Shown piece after piece: positions 8,298 to 16,964 of a stretch of DNA of 64,000 nucleotides. Origin of the DNA: Actinomycetes bacterium (GTDB taxonomy: Bacteria; Actinomycetota; Acidimicrobiia; Acidimicrobiales; Bog-793); contig JAKABW010000001.1 of assembly GCA_021796535.1 (NCBI GenBank), positions 62,001 to 126,000 on the forward strand, read 5' to 3'. Below the pieces are notes generated by a model. It was given only the letters and a program-made list of their open reading frames with translations, ran no database searches and was not told the DNA's origin. The first letter of the stretch is position 1. Each line of letters begins with the position of its first letter. The translations under genes and the position numbers were made by a program.

Positions 8298-9347
8298 TTA
8301 AAATTTTCTGTCAATAACAAAGTGGGCCAAATCGACCAGTTCATCTTTCGCTTTCGGTTCGAAGCCGACTTTTTCCAAAACTCCGAGTGAGGTTTCGAAG
8401 CGTTTTTTTGCTTCCGCTTGTGCCATTGTCTTGCCTCCGCATTCTTCGATGAGAGCGGCCGCTCTCTCGATGTCAAATTCATTTATTTCTTCCGCAATAA
8501 GCAATTTTGCCAATTCGTTTACGTGCTTATTCTGACTTGCCAGTGCTATGGCAATGGGCAGAGTCTTTTTGTGCTGGCGCAGGTCAGAAAAAGTTTGCTT
8601 ACCGGTGGCGGCGGGATCTCCCCAGATGCCCAAAATGTCGTCTATCGCTTGGAATGCCATGCCGAGTTCCACGCCGTAGCGCTCCAATGCGGTGATTTGG
8701 GCTTCGTTGCCGCCGGCCAATATTGCCCCTATGGAAGCGGCACACCCCAAAAGTGCCCCGGTTTTGCCGGCTTCCATGGCCAGACAGCTGGCGGCGTTTA
8801 TGTCAGAGATGCGTTCAAAGGCCATGTCGAGCGCCTGCCCGGAAATCATGGCTGAGGTTGCATCCGCCAAACATTTTGCCGCAGCCAGAAGTTTGGGTGT
8901 GTCCTCTTCCTTGAATGTTCGGATGCCTATAAGTTTTGGATCCAAAATAATTCTCTGAGCCAGGGAGTTTAAGGAGTCTCCGAGGATAATAGCCTGACCG
9001 ATGCCGAAAAGAGCCCATACGGTGGAACGGTGACGTCTTTTGGTGTCGTTGTCAATCACGTCGTCATGGATAAGGGAGAAGTCATGTACGAGTTCTATGG
9101 CAATGGCACCGGCTATTCCTGTCTCTGCCGGCCTTCCTACGGCCTCGGCCGATAAAATAGCCAGGGCAGGACGTATTCCCTTGCCTTGATCCCCGCCGAT
9201 TTCTTGTCCGTTTTCATCGATCCACCCCAAGTGGTAACTGGCCAAAGGACGCAATTCCATTGAAAGTGAATCGACGGCTCTGTGCAATCCCGGTTCGATC
9301 AATTTCCGGGTTCGGGAAAGTATTTCGGGAACTGTGGTTGTATCCAT
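8298..9347 (-). CDS. Polyprenyl diphosphate synthase (trans-isoprenyl type)
   Basis: Chain-elongating trans-prenyltransferase, probably making farnesyl diphosphate for squalene; geranylgeranyl diphosphate is also possible. The first aspartate-rich motif is DDVID (95-99) in LIHDDVIDND, and the second is in FQAIDDILGIWGD (about 231-243). GKGIRP (56-61) is the expected substrate-binding region. Length 349 is normal for actinobacterial enzymes of this family. The start follows the hpnE stop without a gap, so it is part of the hopanoid operon. Product length depends on residues before the first motif and was not assigned. Confidence 0.92.
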   Translation of the reverse strand: MDTTTVPEILSRTRKLIEPGLHRAVDSLSMELRPLASYHLGWIDENGQEIGGDQGKGIRPALAILSAEAVGRPAETGIAGAIAIELVHDFSLIHDDVIDNDTKRRHRSTVWALFGIGQAIILGDSLNSLAQRIILDPKLIGIRTFKEEDTPKLLAAAKCLADATSAMISGQALDMAFERISDINAASCLAMEAGKTGALLGCAASIGAILAGGNEAQITALERYGVELGMAFQAIDDILGIWGDPAATGKQTFSDLRQHKKTLPIAIALASQNKHVNELAKLLIAEEINEFDIERAAALIEECGGKTMAQAEAKKRFETSLGVLEKVGFEPKAKDELVDLAHFVIDRKF

Positions 9348-10811
9348 TTAAATAAGTACTCCTTCGCCAATTTGCTCTGAACTTTTTTTAAAACCTAAGT
9401 GCTTTAAAGCCAATTTGGAAGCTTTCAATCCGCTCAAAACGGCACTTTCCATTGTGATGGGCCAGCCCGTGTCGGTCCAGGCCCCGGCTAAAAATAAGTT
9501 TTGATATCCGGTGACGGCCGATGGCCTCAGGGCATTTGTTTCGGCCGTTACTTTCATGGTGGCTTTTACCTCTCTGGAAACAACGGCATCCGTAAGTTTG
9601 GCACTTTTAGCCTTGGGAAACAGTTTTTCCACTTCGCTCTGATATAAATCAATGAGATCTTTGGAGGGCCAACCCACATGGCTGTCTGCCGCAGAAACCG
9701 ATACCGCCAGACACTGTCCCGTTTTGGGGTTGAGGCCGGAAGAAGAGGTGGTGTCAAAAACAAACTGCGCCGGGGAATTGACGGCGGCGGCTATTTCGAA
9801 GGGCATTACCTTTGTATCGAATACCAAATGAATATTGATGATGGGGGAATACTGCAATTTTTGAAGCGAATCTATGTTAACCTCGGTGTCTTTTGGCAAC
9901 AGTTCCGCTGCGTCCATATGGTCGGTGGCCACAATCACGGCGTCTGCTCTAATATCCGATCCGTCGGCACTGACACCAAAAACGGTTTTTGCCGGGTAGT
10001 CTGGGTGAGAGCGGGACGGGTCCCCGGGATTTTTTTCTGACGTGCTTTCTGTATTTCCGATTATGCCCATTACTCTGGCCCGTTTGATAATGGTTGCCCC
10101 GGAATGCGACAGAAGTTCCAGTGCCGGTTTGGAGTGCAAGTCATTCAATGGGACAAGAGACCATCCTATGTCGCCGGCCCCTTTTTCGGTAAGGAGTGTT
10201 TTGAATACTTTGGCGGCCACAGCCAGTGAGACCTCTTCTGCTCTGACGTTGGTCGTGGCCAGATTGATGATTTCCCAAAAGTTGGCAATGGCGGCATCGC
10301 TTTGCTTATGCCGCCTTAAAAATTCGGCGAGTGTCTGCTTGTCCAATTTTTTGTCATTCAGATCCATCCTCATCAGGGGCAGTGCCCCAAAAACCAGTTT
10401 TGCTTTGTCGGCTGCCGTGATATGGGAATATTTAAGCACGGAGTCAGCCAGATGCAAAGGGGCTTTAAGATCTCTTCTTCTCAGAAAAGATATTTTGCCC
10501 GAGACGGCGGCATCCAGAACGGGCAAGTTTAATTTGCCGCGCAACGGAGCCAAATGTGAAGCTCCGATTCTGTCCAAAAACCATTGGTAGCCTGTGCAGC
10601 AAGCCAGGTAGACGTGTTGCCCGCTATCAAAAAATAGACTATTACGGTCGAATGACCATGTGGCTCCGCCAAAACGCGGTCTTTTTTCCATGACGGTGAC
10701 CCTTGCTCCGGCATCAATGGAACTGATGGCCGCCGACAAACCGGCCAGACCTCCGCCGATAACGACAATATGGGGCTTTTGGGCATCGGAGTTGCGATTG
10801 TAAGAGGTCAT
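9348..10811 (-). CDS. hpnE: Squalene-forming FAD oxidoreductase HpnE
   Basis: FAD-dependent amine oxidase/phytoene desaturase-like enzyme that reduces hydroxysqualene to squalene. The N-terminal dinucleotide-binding motif is VVIGGGLAGLSAA (about 16-28), followed by an acidic end of beta-2 (VMEKRPRFGGATWS). The C-terminal FAD motif is LFLAGAWTDTGWPITMESAV (about 445-465). Length 487 fits HpnE. It lies between hpnD and the prenyl synthase gene, one base after the hpnD stop, which gives the complete three-enzyme HpnCDE route to squalene. Confidence 0.94.
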   Translation of the reverse strand: MTSYNRNSDAQKPHIVVIGGGLAGLSAAISSIDAGARVTVMEKRPRFGGATWSFDRNSLFFDSGQHVYLACCTGYQWFLDRIGASHLAPLRGKLNLPVLDAAVSGKISFLRRRDLKAPLHLADSVLKYSHITAADKAKLVFGALPLMRMDLNDKKLDKQTLAEFLRRHKQSDAAIANFWEIINLATTNVRAEEVSLAVAAKVFKTLLTEKGAGDIGWSLVPLNDLHSKPALELLSHSGATIIKRARVMGIIGNTESTSEKNPGDPSRSHPDYPAKTVFGVSADGSDIRADAVIVATDHMDAAELLPKDTEVNIDSLQKLQYSPIINIHLVFDTKVMPFEIAAAVNSPAQFVFDTTSSSGLNPKTGQCLAVSVSAADSHVGWPSKDLIDLYQSEVEKLFPKAKSAKLTDAVVSREVKATMKVTAETNALRPSAVTGYQNLFLAGAWTDTGWPITMESAVLSGLKASKLALKHLGFKKSSEQIGEGVLI

Positions 10812-10812
10812 G

Positions 10813-11676
10813 TTATGGCCTCACCCCCATCAGACTTTTGGCGGCAACCAATACTTTTTCCGAAGTACTGAGCGAAGTGCGCTTTGCGAAAACGGAAAGA
10901 GGATCTCTGTCAATTTTGTTTAATATTTTCAGATAAATGCCGGCCATTGAGCGTACGCACGCACCGGATCTGAAGTCCAGATGATCGAGCAACAAAAACC
11001 CGACGGCGTAATACTCTCTGGCCCTGTTGACCTCAAATCTTACCAGTTCGGCCAATTTGTCAAGCGGGCCCGTCACATCGCTTTTGATGCCGAATCGGTC
11101 CAAGTCCTCTTTCGGGATGTAGATGCGGTTCATTTGATCGCGGTCTTCTACGATATCGCGCAATATATTGGTCAGTTGGAGGGCAATTCCCAAAGTGTTG
11201 GCCAGTTCAAAAGCTTTTTCGCTCGGGTTGGGCGAAAATACGGCCAGCGATAACCGGCCCACGGAACCCGCAACATACTGGCAGTACTTGCTGAGTTCGG
11301 CAATGGTGTCATACTCTGTTTTGTTGCAATCCTGCTCACAGCCTGCGATGATTTCCGTAAGGGCTCCGGTCGGTATGCTAAATTTTTTGACGGCATCGTT
11401 CAGCGCCAACAGCACTAAGTCATCTTGGGAGACAGAGTCGTTTTCGATGGTCTCTACTTGTGACCTGAGAGACTTTAATTGAATAAGTTTATTTTCGTTG
11501 GACTCTTTGCTGTCTCCCACGTCATCCACGCGCCTTGCAAAAGCATATAAGGCCGACATCGCATTGCGCTTATCGGGTGTGAGCAGGCGGATACCGTAGT
11601 AAAAGTTTCTCGCCTGTTCCCTCGTATTGGTTTCGCAGTATTGGTATGCGTTTGCCAAGTCTGTCATCTCAGCCAC
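10813..11676 (-). CDS. hpnD: Presqualene diphosphate synthase HpnD
   Basis: Squalene/phytoene synthase-family enzyme that condenses two farnesyl diphosphates to presqualene diphosphate. The two aspartate-rich motifs are RRVDDVGDS (about 49-57) and ILRDIVEDRDQMNRIY (about 171-187, with the IYIPKEDL continuation). QARNFYYG near residue 20 is typical of the family. Length 287 is normal. The start overlaps the hpnC end by 13 bases, and hpnE follows directly. Assignment as D rather than C rests on the motif form and the gene order C-D-E. Confidence 0.93.
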   Translation of the reverse strand: MAEMTDLANAYQYCETNTREQARNFYYGIRLLTPDKRNAMSALYAFARRVDDVGDSKESNENKLIQLKSLRSQVETIENDSVSQDDLVLLALNDAVKKFSIPTGALTEIIAGCEQDCNKTEYDTIAELSKYCQYVAGSVGRLSLAVFSPNPSEKAFELANTLGIALQLTNILRDIVEDRDQMNRIYIPKEDLDRFGIKSDVTGPLDKLAELVRFEVNRAREYYAVGFLLLDHLDFRSGACVRSMAGIYLKILNKIDRDPLSVFAKRTSLSTSEKVLVAAKSLMGVRP

Positions 11677-12845
11677 CTAGCTATGGACGATTTTGGGCGA
11701 AATTCCAATTGTGAGGTATAATTTTTTTCGGCTCCACCCGTATCCGGTGTTTTGGGCAAATAGCTTTTGAAAAGCACCTTAATACTGCAGATGGCTATGG
11801 CCGCTTTTGAGGCCTTCACTTCGCTATTTATTACGTCGTAATTGTGCTTTTCGACAGCGTTCAATTGCGCCAAACCTCCGCCTATGAATCCGGCTACTGC
11901 AACTTTGGCAAAAAAGCCCGGCAACAGCCTTACCAGAGGAGAACCCTCCAGTATCAATGAGCGTGCCCGGCCGCATTCAAAAGACAAGAGTCTTTTTAAT
12001 TCATTTTTTATGGCAGGCGAAGTATTTTTTTTGTAACCGAGATTGAAAAGTTTTGCAGATGAACCGCTGGTCTTGGCTTGACCGGCCAACATCTCTTCTG
12101 CGACACGGAAGTTTTTTAAATCTTCTTGTGGCATATATACGCGCCCAGCCGAATAATCTTCCGCTATATCCTGTATGTGCTCTACAATCTGGAGGGCCGT
12201 GCATACCTTGTCGGAATATTCCGCGGTTTTGTCGTTGTGGGCCCCAAATACGGACAAAACCAGTCTGCCTACAGGATCGGCGGAAAGTTTGCAGTAGCCA
12301 CACAGCTCCTCGAAAGTAGCGTATCTTGATATTTGCTGGTCCTGGATGTTGGCTTTGATCAGATTAAAAAGATTCTCTTCGTCGGCGTTCGTTTTTTTCA
12401 GCGTGCGGACGGCATCGTCAATGATCTTATTACTTCCCTTACCCTCAAGCGACTGCTTTACCGCTGCTTCGGCTTGATGAAGATTTTCCAAGCGGTCTCC
12501 GTCGGATAAATCCCCCAGGTCGTCGATGTAGCGGCAGTATTTGTAGACGCTAATGAGGTGCTCTCTGATACTTTCCGGCAATATTTTTATGGCAACATTA
12601 AAATTTTCTTTTCCGGCTTTTAGCGTGAACAAGTCTTCGCCTGCACGACTCTCTGCTTCATTTTGGCTTTCTCCGGAAGTACTTTGGCCAAATTGCCGCA
12701 ATTGCTGACCCCGACCCGCCATTTCGGTTTTTTGCTGCCGAGAGAAAAGTAAGTCTTTTGCGCGCAAAAGCAATTGCCGTGACAAGGCGGGCGGCATGTT
12801 TTCGTTGCTGGTGTTATAGGCAATTTTATATGGCACTTTAGTCAA
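11664..12845 (-). CDS. hpnC: Hydroxysqualene synthase HpnC with extended termini
   Basis: Second squalene/phytoene synthase-family enzyme of the operon; HpnC converts presqualene diphosphate to hydroxysqualene. Core motifs are ENFNVA (80-85), YIDDLGD (106-112) and VEHIQDIAEDYSAGRVYMPQ (about 217-236). At 393 residues it is about 100 longer than usual. Residues 1-75 form a polar, Gln/Arg/Ser-rich extension, and about 30 residues at the C terminus after the last helices are also unmatched. A later start (ATG at residue 17 or 42) would remove only part of it. It overlaps dxs by four bases and hpnD by 13. The family is certain; the reaction is assigned by gene order. Confidence 0.9.
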   Translation of the reverse strand: MTKVPYKIAYNTSNENMPPALSRQLLLRAKDLLFSRQQKTEMAGRGQQLRQFGQSTSGESQNEAESRAGEDLFTLKAGKENFNVAIKILPESIREHLISVYKYCRYIDDLGDLSDGDRLENLHQAEAAVKQSLEGKGSNKIIDDAVRTLKKTNADEENLFNLIKANIQDQQISRYATFEELCGYCKLSADPVGRLVLSVFGAHNDKTAEYSDKVCTALQIVEHIQDIAEDYSAGRVYMPQEDLKNFRVAEEMLAGQAKTSGSSAKLFNLGYKKNTSPAIKNELKRLLSFECGRARSLILEGSPLVRLLPGFFAKVAVAGFIGGGLAQLNAVEKHNYDVINSEVKASKAAIAICSIKVLFKSYLPKTPDTGGAEKNYTSQLEFRPKSSIARWLR

Positions 12846-14980
12846 GCCTTTATATAAGAATCCTTAAACGGGTACTCTTTGTTGTCTTCGGAAATATCGC
12901 TGTCTGTAAATAATTTGTTTGTTTTTTCCCATAGCAAAGCCGTCGACGCCGCTATGCCTTCACCGTTGAGTCCCAGGTTTGCCAAAATGTTGTCTGGTTT
13001 ATCGTGGGATATATAAGCCGTGGGGATGCCGAGGTTTACGCAAAGCGGGACCTTTCTTTCGTCGTCCAACGCTTTTTCGTTGATCAGCCTCGATAAATAG
13101 TCACCCGCTCCGCCGTGTATAAATCCGTCTTCGGCGGTTATGACCAGCCGAGCCCGTGAGGCTTTCTCTATCATGGCCGGGTCGGCCGGCCTGATAACTC
13201 TGGCGTCAAAAACAGTAGGCCGCAAATCCGATTCGGCCAAAATATTGCCTGCGTCAAAAACAGCCGATGTCATTTTACCTATACCGATCAGAACCACATC
13301 CCCGTCTCCGTATTCCAAGCATCTGCTTTCCAGGCCGTTTGTTTTCACGCTTTCAAAGGAGACAAGGGAGGGTGTTTTTGGCCATCTGATGAGTGACGGA
13401 GTGCTTAAGCCGAGGGCTGCCGTGAGCATAGGTTTAATTTCTGCCGGCTCGCTTGGGGCAAAAATAGTCAGATTGGGTATGGAAAGACCCAAAACCATGT
13501 CCAGCAGTCCATGGTGGCTGGGTCCGTCGTCGCCGGTTATTCCCGCCCGGTCGGCACAGATGACGACAGGCAAGTTATGCAGTCCGACGTCCAAGTTTTC
13601 CTGGTCGAAGCAGCGTGACAGGAAAGTCGAGTATATACAGACGATCGGGCGAAGACCGGCCATTGCCATACCCGCCGCGGCGGTCATGGCATGCTGCTCC
13701 GCAATTCCCACATCGATGACGCGATTTGGATATTTGGTTTGGAGAGGCAGCAAACCGGTCGGACCGGGCATTGCTGCGGTAATCGCCACGATTTTATCAG
13801 ACTTTTCGGATATTTCGAGAAGTGTCTGCGAAAATGCCTCTGTATAACTGGTGGAAGGCGGAACCGGTTTGGCGTTCAACGCCCCCGAGTCGGTTGCCGA
13901 CCCCGGTGCCCCAAGGGCATGGGAAGAGGCTACTTTTAAGTCGTGCAGACACTGTATGTCGTCCTGTTCGGCGGGGGCATACCCCTTGCCTTTTTTGGTG
14001 AGTATATGCAGCACCATCGGTCCGTTCCACGCGGCGGCCTTCCTGAGGGCCTGTTCCAGCGCTCCTATGTCGTGCCCGTCTATGGGTCCGGCATAACGGA
14101 TCCCCAGTGCTTCAAAGAAGACATGCGGCTCGACGGCTTCTCTTAAAGCTGTGGTCAAAGCCCTGATAGTGGATTCGGCTACGTGACCCATCAAGGGCAG
14201 GTCCTCAAGGATTTTTGTGATTCTGTTTTTGATTGTGGAGAATGAAGGATTCAGCCTCAGTTGTGTGAGCGACTCCGAAAGTTTGGATACCGTGGGGGCA
14301 TAGCTGCGCCCGTTGTCATTCAGTACTATCAGCACGTTGGAATTGCTGTGACCCAAGTTGTTCAGCGCTTCGTAGGCCATGCCGCCGGTCAGGGCGCCGT
14401 CCCCTATGAAAGCCACAATTTTACCCTTTTCTTTTTGCGGGTTATTCTTGAGTCCTATGGCAAGACCGTGGGAATAACTGAGCGCAGTGGAGGCGTGCGA
14501 ATTTTCGATAAAGTCATGCTCGGATTCTTTTCTGTTCGGGTATCCTGACAAGCCGTTTACTTGGCGTAAGCAGTCAAAAGAATCCCTTCTTCCGGTAATA
14601 ATTTTATGTACGTATCCTTGGTGGCCGGTATCAAAAAGCAAGATATCTTTCGGCGAATTGAATACTCTGTGCAAAGCTATAGTGGCTTCGACTACCCCCA
14701 GATTAGACCCCAGATGGCCGCCGGTTTGACTGATTTTTTCGACGATAAATTCGCGAATTTCTTCCGCCAGCCGGTTGCACTGTGTCAAAGTGAGCTGTTT
14801 GAGCTCCAGCGGAGAGTTAATTTTATATAGCAATTGGTACTTTACAGAGGCTTTATCGGTTTCGGGTTCTTTGGGGGAGGCAAAAGACTTGGCTGGGGAA
14901 GAATGGTTGCCGTCGGTCGAGTCGGGAGCGTTGCCCGAGTAAGTCACTTTGAACCGACTTTTATCCACTTCAAAACCCAT
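12842..14980 (-). CDS. dxs: 1-deoxy-D-xylulose-5-phosphate synthase
   Basis: Thiamine diphosphate enzyme joining pyruvate and glyceraldehyde 3-phosphate, the first step of the MEP isoprenoid pathway. Visible features are GGHLGSNLGVVE (87-98), the thiamine-diphosphate motif GDGALTGG (193-200) with NDN (221-223), the glyceraldehyde-phosphate site region DIGALEQ, and the transketolase Pyr domain with VDVGIAEQHAMT. At 712 residues it carries about 50 extra low-complexity residues at the N terminus (Ser/Pro/Lys-rich) before the usual beginning LLYKINSP. It is the first gene of the hopanoid operon, so precursor flux and hopanoid synthesis appear to be co-expressed. Other dxs copies in the genome cannot be excluded. 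Confidence 0.97.
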   Translation of the reverse strand: MGFEVDKSRFKVTYSGNAPDSTDGNHSSPAKSFASPKEPETDKASVKYQLLYKINSPLELKQLTLTQCNRLAEEIREFIVEKISQTGGHLGSNLGVVEATIALHRVFNSPKDILLFDTGHQGYVHKIITGRRDSFDCLRQVNGLSGYPNRKESEHDFIENSHASTALSYSHGLAIGLKNNPQKEKGKIVAFIGDGALTGGMAYEALNNLGHSNSNVLIVLNDNGRSYAPTVSKLSESLTQLRLNPSFSTIKNRITKILEDLPLMGHVAESTIRALTTALREAVEPHVFFEALGIRYAGPIDGHDIGALEQALRKAAAWNGPMVLHILTKKGKGYAPAEQDDIQCLHDLKVASSHALGAPGSATDSGALNAKPVPPSTSYTEAFSQTLLEISEKSDKIVAITAAMPGPTGLLPLQTKYPNRVIDVGIAEQHAMTAAAGMAMAGLRPIVCIYSTFLSRCFDQENLDVGLHNLPVVICADRAGITGDDGPSHHGLLDMVLGLSIPNLTIFAPSEPAEIKPMLTAALGLSTPSLIRWPKTPSLVSFESVKTNGLESRCLEYGDGDVVLIGIGKMTSAVFDAGNILAESDLRPTVFDARVIRPADPAMIEKASRARLVITAEDGFIHGGAGDYLSRLINEKALDDERKVPLCVNLGIPTAYISHDKPDNILANLGLNGEGIAASTALLWEKTNKLFTDSDISEDNKEYPFKDSYIKA

Positions 14981-15028
14981 ATCGCGTACTCCAGTCTTGT
15001 TGTCCGCTGCTACTCATGCCTAACTTAT

Positions 15029-15076
15029 TATTGTACATAGTTTGATGACTTGAAAGTCATCAAACTATGTACAATA
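15029..15076. promoter_or_regulatory. 22-bp perfect inverted repeat upstream of dxs
   Basis: Arms 15029-15050 and 15055-15076 are exact reverse complements with a four-base loop TGAA; the right arm begins AGTCATCAAACTATGTACAA. It lies between the stop of the MerR/TetR-type regulator (15101) and the start of dxs (14980), both on the minus strand. It could be a terminator for the regulator gene, although the minus-strand side lacks a T run, or an operator for the hopanoid operon. The plus-strand side is followed by ATTTTTA. Confidence 0.55.
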
Positions 15077-15100
15077 TTTTTACAGAATCATAACCTTCGG

Positions 15101-15967
15101 TCAATCGGTCTTTTCGTAGATGGCCGTAAAGACAGCCGAAAGGAATATTTTTCTTTGTTCAGCGTAATAATCCGGTACAACTTCTTGGATCAGGGATACG
15201 AGAACAGGTTTGAATAAGAGCTTTCGCCTCATGCTGAGCGAGAGAAGATCTAAAATTATTTGCATATAGGGTACTGACGCAAAAGTCAGCTCCAAAATAA
15301 AAGAGGACAAAAGGGCGTCGTCCGGAGCACCGTCTTTTGCCGCAAAGATGTTCGTCTGCAGCAAACCGGTGTCTTCAATCCGCTGTTTTCCGTCCGTGAG
15401 ATTTTGCTGTGGTAAAGACTGCCGCAACTTTGCTTTAAGGTCGTCTTTTACGACTGTCACGACGGCGATAAAAAAATCTTCTTTGGAGGTAAAATAGTTA
15501 TAAAAGGTACCTTTGGCAACCTCGGCTTTGCGACAAATATCGTCTATGGTCAGGTCATCAAAGCCGATTTGTTCTGCCTGTTCCAATCCAGCCTGGATTA
15601 AACGCTGCTTTAGTGTGTCAGATCCGGATCTGGTGTCAGAAAAGTCTAAAACCGTTTTCCACATTTCCGGGCGAAACGTTCCCTTGTCTTTCCGGCCGTG
15701 TAAGTCGGGGAGAAGTTCGGAGATCAATCTCCTGATGGATTCGATCGGCAACTGTTTTCTTTCGCGGAGCAAACGGACCAATAAAACAGCTTCGACGTGT
15801 CTTTCGTCGTATAAAAACCTGTTGGGTGCTGTCTTGATGGGTGACGGCAGCAAACCCTCCAGCAAGTAGTAGCGGATGGTGGCGGCACTGGTACCCGTGC
15901 GTTCCACCAATTCCGCCATGGAGAATTCCTCGCTATTTGAATGGGTTAGGGAATTTCGCAATGTCAT
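15101..15967 (-). CDS. Hybrid MerR-TetR transcriptional regulator
   Basis: A 288-residue protein with two different DNA-binding domains. Residues about 16-82 form a MerR-type winged helix-turn-helix (MAELVERTGTSAATIRYYL, then LLPSP and the second helix-turn-helix region IESIRRLISELL). Residues about 118-170 are a TetR N-terminal domain (LTIDDICRKAEVAKGTFYNY followed by FTSKEDFF). The remaining 120 residues are helical, as in TetR ligand domains, but show no recognisable ligand motif. It is upstream of dxs on the same strand and separated from it by a 22-bp palindrome, so control of the hopanoid operon or of itself is plausible but unproven. A DegV gene diverges only 30 bases away. Confidence 0.88.
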   Translation of the reverse strand: MTLRNSLTHSNSEEFSMAELVERTGTSAATIRYYLLEGLLPSPIKTAPNRFLYDERHVEAVLLVRLLRERKQLPIESIRRLISELLPDLHGRKDKGTFRPEMWKTVLDFSDTRSGSDTLKQRLIQAGLEQAEQIGFDDLTIDDICRKAEVAKGTFYNYFTSKEDFFIAVVTVVKDDLKAKLRQSLPQQNLTDGKQRIEDTGLLQTNIFAAKDGAPDDALLSSFILELTFASVPYMQIILDLLSLSMRRKLLFKPVLVSLIQEVVPDYYAEQRKIFLSAVFTAIYEKTD

Positions 15968-15997
15968 AGTGATGCTTTGGGGGTAATGTTAAAAATT

Positions 15998-16816
15998 ATG
16001 AACAGGGTCACAATCATATCTGATTCTAGCACATGTTTACCTGCCCACTTGGTTCGGGATTTTGCCATAACTATTCTGCCGATTAATGCAAAATTGGATG
16101 ATGTGGCTTATAACGATACCGACTTTGCCGATCAAAGTTTGCTTGACGAATACGCGGAACAGCTGGAACTGTCGGGAGCCAATCACCCTTTTGTAACCGA
16201 ATATTTATCGGCTATCGAATTATCCGACACTGAGAGTGCCGTTATCGTGACTCCGGCTTATGAGTTTGCGGCCATGCACCGCAATGCCACGCTTGCCGCT
16301 TCTTTGTCCGAGAAAGAGGCCTTTGTTATAGACTCCAGAACCGCCGCAGCCGGACAGGCTCTGGTGGTTTTGCAGGGGGCAAAAGCTGCCACGGCAGGGG
16401 CAAGTGCCAGAGATACTTTGGACGTTATCAACGAAGCTTCCAGGGATGTAATTTTAGTGGCCGCTCTTGGTGATATGGAACATATCGCCAGGGCCTCGGT
16501 GTTGCCTCCCGATGGGCTGATATCTCCTTCGGATGGCTACAGGAGTATTTTTTCTATGAAGGACGGTAAAATACAGTCGTTGGGGGAAGCCCGATCGGCG
16601 GAAGAAGCTTTGCGCATAATAAGGGATGTTTTCTATGAAACCTCTCAAGGCATCGCCGAACAGGTGGTCATTTTCCATGCCGGAGCCCGTGAATTGGCCG
16701 ATAAGCTCAGTTCAATGTATGAAAAAGTCGACTTCATAACAGGCTTTAGCATAGCCATGCAAGTACACACCGGTCCCGGCGTGATCGGAGCCGCGTGGTT
16801 GCCAAAAGTTTATTAA
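15998..16816 (+). CDS. DegV family fatty-acid-binding protein
   Basis: DegV/FakB-type protein; family members bind a fatty acid and present it to a FakA kinase. The N-terminal signature VTIISDSSTCLP is the classical DegV start (D-S-S motif), and the C-terminal SMKDGKIQSLGEARS followed by VIFHAG and the final HTGPGVIGAAW are also typical. Length from ATG 15998 is 272 residues. The frame is open from TTG 15977 and ATG 15986; the later ATG was chosen because it matches the usual DegV N terminus. It is divergent to the MerR/TetR regulator. No FakA partner is seen in the window, so its role is open. Confidence 0.88.
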   Translation: MNRVTIISDSSTCLPAHLVRDFAITILPINAKLDDVAYNDTDFADQSLLDEYAEQLELSGANHPFVTEYLSAIELSDTESAVIVTPAYEFAAMHRNATLAASLSEKEAFVIDSRTAAAGQALVVLQGAKAATAGASARDTLDVINEASRDVILVAALGDMEHIARASVLPPDGLISPSDGYRSIFSMKDGKIQSLGEARSAEEALRIIRDVFYETSQGIAEQVVIFHAGARELADKLSSMYEKVDFITGFSIAMQVHTGPGVIGAAWLPKVY

Positions 16817-16964
16817 AACTTAGATATCGGCAGGCCGTGAAGGGGAACGGTGAGCGGGAGTAAAAATATGGTGGCGGTTGCTATTTGAGATATAAAGATG
16901 AAAAGAAATTAAGATTATTAGGCTACTATAGGTTTGTAATAACATTTTCCAATTATATTTTGTC

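Noticed and set aside
15029-15076. Reading of the 22-bp palindrome as a simple terminator of the regulator gene
   Set aside because: There is no T run on the transcribed side; kept as a regulatory site or structure of unknown role instead.
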